Position numbers and translations under genes: made by a program | In this document: piece by piece, positions 37,904 through 42,891 of the stretch | Layout: each line of letters opens with the position of its first letter | Numbering within the stretch: position 1 is the stretch's first letter | NCBI RefSeq assembly: GCF_945873775.1 | Contig: NZ_CAMCEC010000020.1 | Span: 1-42,891, forward strand | Direction: 5' to 3' | Length of the DNA: 42,891 nucleotides | DNA from: an uncultured Treponema sp. | GTDB taxonomy: Bacteria; Spirochaetota; Spirochaetia; Treponematales; Treponemataceae | Notes under the pieces: generated by a model | The model's input: the letters and a program-made list of their open reading frames with translations, nothing else | Database searches by the model: none | What the model was told of the DNA's origin: nothing

Positions 37904-39292
37904 ATGAAAAGCGATTATCTTACTTCAAAGCCGGCGTTTTATGCGCTTTTTGTTTTTTCTGTTCCGATTATAATTGGCAATTTGTTTCAGCAGCTTTACA
38001 CGATGGTCGATTCGGCGGTTGTGGGGCGGTTTGTGGGCGAACAGGCTCTGGCGGCGGTCGGGGCGTCGTATTCGCTTACGGTTGTTTTTATTTGCGTGGC
38101 GATTGGCGGCGGCGTTGGTTCTTCGGTGATTGTGAGCAAGTATTTTGGCGCGCGTAATTTTTCTGCGATGAAGACTGCGGTGAGCACTGCGTTTTTGACG
38201 TTTTTGGGAATCAGCGTTTTTCTTGGCGCGGTGGGAATTGTCATAAACCGGCCGCTTCTTGTGCTTTTGAAGACTCCTTCTGACGCGCTGGACATGGCAC
38301 TTGTTTATCTGCGGATTTACTTTTTAGGTTTGCCGTTTTTGTTCATGTACAATGTGATTTCTTCGATGTTCAATGCGCTGGGAAAGTCACGGATTCCGCT
38401 TGTTTTTCTGATTTTTTCTTCTGTTCTGAATGTGGCGCTGGATTTTGTTTTTGTTGCGGTGCTTAAAACTGGAGTTGCCGGAGCTGCCTGGGCCACGCTG
38501 ATTGCGCAGGGGCTTTCGTGCGTTTTGTCGTTTGCGGTTTTTATGAGCACGCTTGGAAAATTCAAGGATTCAGGTTGTGTGGCGGCGACTGGAGAAGTTG
38601 CCGGTGGTGTGAGTTGCGGCAGAAAGTTCCGTTTTTTTGACGGACGCGAGCTTGCTTCAATGGCGAAAATTGCGATTCCTTCTATATTACAGCAGTCCAC
38701 TGTTTCAATCGGGATGATGCTGGTTCAGTCTGTTGTCAACAGTTTTGGCTCGGAAGCTCTTGCCGGATATTCTGCGTTCAGCCGGATTGCCTCGATTGCG
38801 ATTGTTCCGATGGCGGCAATAAACAACTCGATGTCTTCGTACACGGCGCAAAATGTCGGGGCTGGAAAACCGGAGCGCGTTGTAAAAGGCTACCATGCGG
38901 CGAATCTTATGGTCGCTTTTTTTGCGGTAACGCTCTGCGTGTGCATTGAGATTTTTTACCGTCCGCTGATTTCTCTTTTTATCGGTGCGGGCGGAAGCGA
39001 AACTGCGTTGCGGACTGGTCAGGCGGCTTTGCGTTTTGAAGGATTTTTTTACTGCTGGATAGGATTTAAAATGGCCTGCGACGGACTTTTGCGCGGCGCG
39101 GGCGACATGAAAGTTTTTACGCTGGCAAATCTAATCAATCTTTCAATCCGCGTGGTTGTTTCGGTCGTATGCGCTCCACGGTTCGGAATTGAATGGGTCT
39201 GGTATTCCGTTCCGATGGGCTGGTTTATGAACTTCGTGATTTCATTCTCGGAATACAAGACGGGGAAGTGGAGAAGGGGGGAATGGAACTAA
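37904..39292 (+). CDS. MATE-family multidrug efflux transporter
   Basis: 462 residues with twelve membrane segments. Recognisable MATE stretches: SVPIIIGNLFQQLYTMVDSA, VVGRFVGEQALAAVGASYSL, VSKYFGARNFSAMKTAVSTA and, in the second half, AAINNSMSSYTAQNVGAGKP. It belongs to the NorM/DinF-like prokaryotic group and should export cationic drugs in exchange for Na+ or H+. Complete. The gene is expressed from a leaderless-type promoter. Confidence 0.93.
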   Translation: MKSDYLTSKPAFYALFVFSVPIIIGNLFQQLYTMVDSAVVGRFVGEQALAAVGASYSLTVVFICVAIGGGVGSSVIVSKYFGARNFSAMKTAVSTAFLTFLGISVFLGAVGIVINRPLLVLLKTPSDALDMALVYLRIYFLGLPFLFMYNVISSMFNALGKSRIPLVFLIFSSVLNVALDFVFVAVLKTGVAGAAWATLIAQGLSCVLSFAVFMSTLGKFKDSGCVAATGEVAGGVSCGRKFRFFDGRELASMAKIAIPSILQQSTVSIGMMLVQSVVNSFGSEALAGYSAFSRIASIAIVPMAAINNSMSSYTAQNVGAGKPERVVKGYHAANLMVAFFAVTLCVCIEIFYRPLISLFIGAGGSETALRTGQAALRFEGFFYCWIGFKMACDGLLRGAGDMKVFTLANLINLSIRVVVSVVCAPRFGIEWVWYSVPMGWFMNFVISFSEYKTGKWRRGEWN

Positions 39293-39387
39293 AGTGATTT
39301 TCTGTGGCGTGCATTTGTGGTTGATTCAAATACTGACTGGAACAAAATAAAATGAGTTTTGTCATGAAGATGTCTAGTAAGTTTTAA

Positions 39388-39524
39388 ATGACATTGCTGG
39401 ATTTGAAAACTGACATTGCCGATTAAAAAAAAATGTCATTGACAGGTAAAAAAAGTGTCATCTTCGGGCTTGACCCGAAGATCTGTTGCAACAGATTACC
39501 CGGTTATGCCGGGCAATGACAATA
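39388..39524. repeat. Cluster of dispersed hairpin repeats
   Basis: Several short ATGACATT/TGTCATTG strings, then GTCATCTTCGGGC..GACCCGAAGATC and GATTACCCGG..CCGGGCAATGACA, matching the copies at 17741 and 1401. They fill the gap between the converging MATE and flavodoxin-like genes. Confidence 0.65.
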
Positions 39525-39551
39525 TGAATGAGAACTTCTGATGTTTAAGTT

Positions 39552-40058
39552 CTACTGGATGCTTTTGTAATAATCAAGAATGGACTTCAGATTTTCTTCC
39601 CGCACATTTTCTCCGCCGTGAAGCATAATTTCAAGCATTTCATTTTCCCTATGTGTGCGTTCTGCTTTTGCTCCGAGCTGCTTTGTAACCATTTTGACCA
39701 TCATGTTCATCATAATGCGGTAGAGTCCATGCAGTTTTTTCACGTTGAAATTTCCCTGCAATGTAAAAAGCGGAATCTCAGCTGGAACGCAAGTTTTTCC
39801 GCGGATTTCTTCTGTGCGTGTTCCAGTCTTTTCCATTCCGACTGCGCAAATGGCACGGATTTTGTATTTTTTTGCAGCCGCCTTGCAGCCCTTTACTTGA
39901 GCCGCCATTATCCAGCCAAGATAAATAATTTCACTTCCTGCCTCAACTTTTGACTTTGCCTCTTCCATTGAAAAAGCCTGAAGTCCAGTTTTTTCCGCGA
40001 GCATTTTTGCGTACTGCGCCGTGCTTCCTGTGTTTGTTGTGTAGATGATTGCTTTCAT
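39552..40058 (-). CDS. Flavodoxin-domain protein
   Basis: 168 residues. MKAIIYTTNTGSTAQYAKML holds the FMN phosphate loop (TNTGSTAQYA, about 8-17), and SEIIYLGWIMAAQVKGCKAA is the next strand-loop. After that the fold is atypical, with a Met/Lys-rich helix (LHGLYRIMMNMMVKMVTKQL), as in the flavodoxin-domain proteins often paired with TetR regulators. A redox role with FMN is likely. CGGAG precedes the ATG. It lies 15 bases after the TetR gene, in the same operon. Confidence 0.8.
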   Translation of the reverse strand: MKAIIYTTNTGSTAQYAKMLAEKTGLQAFSMEEAKSKVEAGSEIIYLGWIMAAQVKGCKAAAKKYKIRAICAVGMEKTGTRTEEIRGKTCVPAEIPLFTLQGNFNVKKLHGLYRIMMNMMVKMVTKQLGAKAERTHRENEMLEIMLHGGENVREENLKSILDYYKSIQ

Positions 40059-40073
40059 TTTTTTTCTCCGAAT

Positions 40074-40706
40074 TTATTTTGATTGTTTTTTAGTGCGCTC
40101 TTTTTCGAGACGTTCTATAAAATTTTCTATATGATTTTCAAGCTGAATAAAAACTGATTTTTTTGCGTCCTCTTCTGCGCCATCGTAAATGCTGTAAAGA
40201 ATAAAAATCGGTCCGTAGAATTCAAGCGCAAGCTGTCTTGCCGCCACATCCGAATCTGTCATCTTTTTAAAAATCTCTGTCATGTACTCAATCGGTCCTG
40301 TCGCAAGATAAGTCTGATGAAGTTCTGACATTTTCTTGCTGCGGAACTGTTCCAGCGTAAGCATTTTTCTAAACTGGGATGGAAATTTTTCTTCCGTCCA
40401 ATGCTTGAACTGTGCAATGCTGTACTCGCGGATTTTTTCAGCTGAAATATGATTGTATGCTTCTGCGAATTCTTTTTGCTCGTTTTCTGGCATCTCGTAT
40501 TTTTTTGCGCGTTCCAAGTCAAGCTCTGCCATGCGTTCAATAATCCGCTCAAGAATTTGCTGTTTGCTTTCGTAATGCTTGTAAAGCGCGCCCTTTGTGA
40601 TTTTTAGCTGAGACGCAATATCGCTCATGGAGGTTCCTAAAAATCCAATTTGGGAAAAAAGTTCAAGTGCGGCTTCCATAATTTGCTCTTTTGTTTCGCA
40701 GGACAT
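40074..40706 (-). CDS. TetR-family transcriptional regulator
   Basis: 210 residues. The N-terminal helix-turn-helix is canonical: TKEQIMEAALELFSQIGFLG, TSMSDIASQLKITKGALYKH, YESKQQILERII. The C-terminal ligand domain is helical, with a Lys/Arg-rich end. It should repress its own operon with the flavodoxin-like gene. GGGAGG precedes the ATG. Inverted half-sites (40738-40789) lie upstream. Inducer unknown. Confidence 0.9.
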   Translation of the reverse strand: MSCETKEQIMEAALELFSQIGFLGTSMSDIASQLKITKGALYKHYESKQQILERIIERMAELDLERAKKYEMPENEQKEFAEAYNHISAEKIREYSIAQFKHWTEEKFPSQFRKMLTLEQFRSKKMSELHQTYLATGPIEYMTEIFKKMTDSDVAARQLALEFYGPIFILYSIYDGAEEDAKKSVFIQLENHIENFIERLEKERTKKQSK

Positions 40707-40737
40707 TTTTATATTACCTCCCTTTTAAAATTTAATT

Positions 40738-40789
40738 AAGTAACCGTTCGTTTATTTATAATTGTATAATAGTTATCAATCGGTTACTT
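40738..40789. promoter_or_regulatory. Inverted 9-bp half-sites, candidate TetR operator
   Basis: AAGTAACCG (40738-40746) and CGGTTACTT (40781-40789) are exact reverse complements 34 bp apart, straddling a TATAAT-like AT-rich stretch upstream of the TetR gene. The spacing is longer than a simple TetR site, so two dimers or looping may be involved. Confidence 0.5.
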
Positions 40790-40876
40790 TGTCAAGAGGA
40801 ATGAAATACTTTATTTAAAGAAACTATTGCCCGCATTTTTTGAGTTCGATATAATTTCTTGAATTAGGGAAAAACT

Positions 40877-41371
40877 ATGAGCAAAATCATTGTGAGAAAA
40901 TATACAGAAAAAGACATTGCTGCGATGTGCGGAATATGGAATGAGGTTGTAGAGGAAGGAGTCGCCTTTCCGCAGGAAGAATATTTAACTGAAAAAACAG
41001 GTGCGGAATTCTTTGCATCTCAAACTTACTGCGCTGTCGCCGAAGAAACTGAAAGCGGAAAAATAGTTGGTCTTTACATTCTGCACCCGAACAACGTCGG
41101 CCGCTGCTCGCACATTGCAAACGCAAGCTACGCCGTAAGCTCCGGTTGCCGCGGTCTTCACATTGGGGAACTTCTTGTAAAAGACTGCCTTTCTCAAGCC
41201 CGGCTCGCAGGTTTTAGAATTCTGCAGTTCAATGCGGTTGTGGCAACAAATATCCACGCGCGGCATTTGTACGAAAGGCTCGGATTTATCCAACTTGGCA
41301 CAATCAAAGGCGGTTTCAGAATGAAAGACGGACATTTTGAGGACATCTGCCCATATTACCGCGAAGTGTGA
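40877..41371 (+). CDS. GNAT N-acetyltransferase (PAT-like)
   Basis: 164 residues. IIVRKYTEKDIAAMCGIWNE opens the fold, ANASYAVSSGCRGLHIGELL is the acetyl-CoA loop (with GLHIG in place of G-x-GIG) and VATNIHARHLYERLGFIQLG follows. The VVEEGVAFPQEEYLT region resembles the phosphinothricin/L-amino-acid acetyltransferase group. Substrate unknown. AGGGAAA lies about six bases before the ATG, so this gene uses a normal leader with TATAAT at 40849. Confidence 0.85.
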   Translation: MSKIIVRKYTEKDIAAMCGIWNEVVEEGVAFPQEEYLTEKTGAEFFASQTYCAVAEETESGKIVGLYILHPNNVGRCSHIANASYAVSSGCRGLHIGELLVKDCLSQARLAGFRILQFNAVVATNIHARHLYERLGFIQLGTIKGGFRMKDGHFEDICPYYREV

Positions 41372-41422
41372 ATTTTACAAAAGGCTTTCGGAAAAAATAA
41401 TCAGGCTGGAAGAAAAAACGTT

Positions 41423-41713
41423 CTATTTTTTAAATAAATCAGCGTGAGTTCCTGTGCGTGAAAGCTCAAGAATCAGCACGTCATTTTTTATCTGATAAAT
41501 TAAAAGCCAGTCCGGTTTTATGTGACATTCCCGGTGATTTTTCCAGTTTCCTTCAAGCTCGTGGTCATGGTATTTTTCGTCGAGGGGGAGCCCGTTTGCG
41601 AGAGAGAAAACAACTTTTTGTAATTCTTCAATTTTGTAATGGCGCTTTTTCGCAAGTTTTATGTCTTTCTTATATTGCGAAGTCCACTTGATTTGATATT
41701 TCGGCTCTACCAT
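41423..41713 (-). CDS. yafQ: YafQ-type toxin (RelE superfamily)
   Basis: 96 residues: YQIKWTSQYKKDIKLAKKRH, VVFSLANGLPLDEKYHDHEL, EGNWKNHRECHIKPDWLLIY and LILELSRTGTHADLFKK. The YHDHxLxGxW...ECHIxPDWLLIY..TGTHxDLF pattern is diagnostic of YafQ, a ribosome-dependent mRNA endonuclease. The catalytic His residues and the C-terminal aromatic are present. It follows the DinJ antitoxin with a seven-base overlap. Confidence 0.95.
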   Translation of the reverse strand: MVEPKYQIKWTSQYKKDIKLAKKRHYKIEELQKVVFSLANGLPLDEKYHDHELEGNWKNHRECHIKPDWLLIYQIKNDVLILELSRTGTHADLFKK

Positions 41714-41973
41714 TTTTTCATCTCCTCAACAAATTCATTAAATGGATATCCCTTCACATTCGGGTCGTTCGCAATTCTGTCACCCTCCTTCATGGCTTTG
41801 ATTGTCTTGCGATTCGGGCGGTCAACGGCGATGTCGAACGGAATGCGTCCTTCGCGGAGAACTTGTTTTGTAAATACATTGTAAAGTCCAGAAACTGTCA
41901 TTCCAACCTGTTCGCAGAATGAAGAAATATCTCTTTTGTCTTGATCGTCGAGTGTAATTGTTAAGTTTGCCAT
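41707..41973 (-). CDS. dinJ: DinJ/RelB-type antitoxin
   Basis: 88 residues from ATG 41973 (GGAGG five bases upstream). MANLTITLDDQDKRDISSFC begins the ribbon-helix-helix, followed by EQVGMTVSGLYNVFTKQVLR and RIPFDIAVDRPNRKTIKAMK. It neutralises YafQ and represses the operon. The upstream inverted repeat (41998-42037) is its likely operator. Confidence 0.93.
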   Translation of the reverse strand: MANLTITLDDQDKRDISSFCEQVGMTVSGLYNVFTKQVLREGRIPFDIAVDRPNRKTIKAMKEGDRIANDPNVKGYPFNEFVEEMKKW

Positions 41974-41997
41974 AATATCCTCCAAAAACAGTTGTTT

Positions 41998-42037
41998 ACA
42001 CTTGAATATATGTGAATTTTATGTGTTTTTCAAGTGT
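41998..42037. promoter_or_regulatory. Candidate DinJ operator
   Basis: ACACTTGAA (41998-42006) and TTCAAGTGT (42029-42037) are exact 9-bp inverted repeats just upstream of dinJ, enclosing two ATGTG strings. It is also close to the end of the RimJ/RimL-like gene. Confidence 0.55.
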
Positions 42038-42040
42038 GAA

Positions 42041-42574
42041 TTACAGTTTTTCTTCAACGTTCAGTTTTGAGTAAATATATGTGTCCTTCCAGATTGGGTT
42101 TCCGTTTTTGTCTTTGCGGAAATAAATGTTCTTGTGAAGATGGCCTTCGCGGACAAATCCGAGCCGTTCAAGAAGTTTCCATGAGGTGCAATTCTGCGGA
42201 TCGCAGTTTGCTTCGATTCTGTGCGTGCCGTTTGAAAACGCATTTTCGCACATTGCGCTGCAGGCTTCAAAAGCATAGCCGTTTCCCCAGAATTTTCTGT
42301 TCAGAACATAACCAAGTTCCAGAGTTTCACATTCGCGCTTTCCAAGAAAAACGTTTCCTATCATTTTTCCGGAACTTTTCAGCTCAACTGCAAAAATTTC
42401 GTCGGAAGAAATCCGCCATTCAAGGTTTTTCTTTGTCTCATCAAGGTTAAGAACGGTGTACGGTTCAAAGCGCACGACTTCCTCGTCGGAAAGGTATTCG
42501 TATAAATCGTTCAAATCTTTTTCTTCGTATTTGCGGATAATCAGTCGGCCGGTTGTGATTATTGTTTTTTCCAT
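42041..42574 (-). CDS. RimJ/RimL-type GNAT acetyltransferase
   Basis: 177 residues from ATG 42574, with GGGG six bases upstream; a longer frame to 42616 lacks a site. TGRLIIRKYEEKDLNDLYEY, ETLELGYVLNRKFWGNGYAF (acetyl-CoA loop) and RIEANCDPQNCTSWKLLERL are hallmarks of the Acetyltransf_3 group, which acetylates ribosomal-protein N-termini or small amines and spermidine. FVREGHLHKNIYFRKDKNGN completes the family signature. Substrate not determinable. Confidence 0.88.
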   Translation of the reverse strand: MEKTIITTGRLIIRKYEEKDLNDLYEYLSDEEVVRFEPYTVLNLDETKKNLEWRISSDEIFAVELKSSGKMIGNVFLGKRECETLELGYVLNRKFWGNGYAFEACSAMCENAFSNGTHRIEANCDPQNCTSWKLLERLGFVREGHLHKNIYFRKDKNGNPIWKDTYIYSKLNVEEKL

Positions 42575-42648
42575 ATAAGCCCCAAGAAGTTTTTGCTTAT
42601 AGTAAACTAATTGCAATGAAAATTCTCTATTCGTTTGCTAAAATTATG

Positions 42649-42851
42649 TGATTTTTATTGAAAATAAATGTTTTTGCAGATAATTACTATGATTTTTATT
42701 AACAATAAATATTATTACAGATAATTATTACGATTTTTATTAAGAACAAGTATTTTTATAGACAATCACAATGATTTTAGTTAATAATAAATGTTATTGT
42801 AAATAATCTTATAAATTTTAACTTATAATAAATGTTTTGATAGTGTACAAT
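42649..42851. repeat. AT-rich 41-bp tandem repeat array
   Basis: Units in exact 41-bp register start at 42649, 42690, 42731, 42772 and 42813 (the last is decayed). Each has TGATTTT or CGATTTT at the start, AATAAATRTT near position 16 and ATAATYAY near position 33. No open frame covers it. Over 80% A+T with phased A/T tracts, so it is likely curved DNA. It occupies the gap at the right end of the window. Confidence 0.7.
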
Positions 42852-42891
42852 AAAGTTCGCAATTTGGGGTAGAAAAAAGCCATTGAAAATT

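Noticed and set aside
42649..42851. CRISPR array or telomere-like repeat
   Set aside because: The whole 41-bp period is repeated without spacers and every unit is degenerate.

Overview
The window looks like a chromosomal accessory region of a host-associated spirochaete, most likely a Treponema. This is inferred from the style of the surface lipoproteins (acidic, low-complexity N-termini after a Cys lipobox; a degenerate sulfatase-modifying-factor domain on a lipoprotein), the gene mix and the base composition. No rRNA, housekeeping gene or standard tRNA is present to settle it.

Region 1 (170-1300): an ArsB/SLC13-type permease. Region 2 (about 1465-13560): a deleted Mu-like prophage. A leftward early operon (Ner-like regulator, two unknowns, a DUF3164 gene cut short at 1465) diverges from a rightward S24 repressor. 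A leftward three-gene operon (two related tiny membrane peptides and a ribbon-helix-helix protein) follows. Then come rightward late genes: a lysis cassette, DUF2730-, gp26- and DUF3486-type proteins, large terminase, DUF935 portal, and a Mu F-type head protein carrying a C-terminal nuclease-like domain. A last small operon has a long structured leader RNA. Transposase, protease, capsid and tail genes are absent. Three late operons start with the same promoter: the dyad TTAACNNCTGTTAA, exactly 24 nt, then a -10 box with no -35 box.

Region 3 (13606-24602): two exported proteins; XRE and Rrf2 regulators; GNAT acetyltransferases; a metal P-type ATPase with a separately encoded HMA metallochaperone, next to a divergent ArsR-AraC fusion regulator; a Nudix/GNAT/GNAT/membrane-protein operon; an isoprenylcysteine-methyltransferase-like protein; and a lipoprotein whose promoter spacer holds a nine-C tract. 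Region 4 (24761-33513): DinB-like protein, HigBA, a C39-like peptidase, Fic protein, a duplicated peptidase tail, an MFS exporter preceded by a leader peptide and attenuator-like repeats, BrnTA, and a frameshifted lipoprotein. Region 5 (33661-42574): XRE regulator, DUF4143 ATPase, SplB-like radical SAM protein, transglutaminase-like protein, CrcB, MATE exporter, flavodoxin-like protein with TetR regulator, GNAT, YafQ-DinJ, and a RimJ/RimL-type GNAT. The window ends in a 41-bp AT-rich tandem array.

Two patterns cut across the regions. First, about ten genes have a -10 box 5-6 nt before the ATG and no ribosome binding site, so they are probably leaderless. Second, a family of palindromic intergenic repeats ending in GTCATT/AATGAC is scattered through the host DNA and abuts the broken left side of the prophage.
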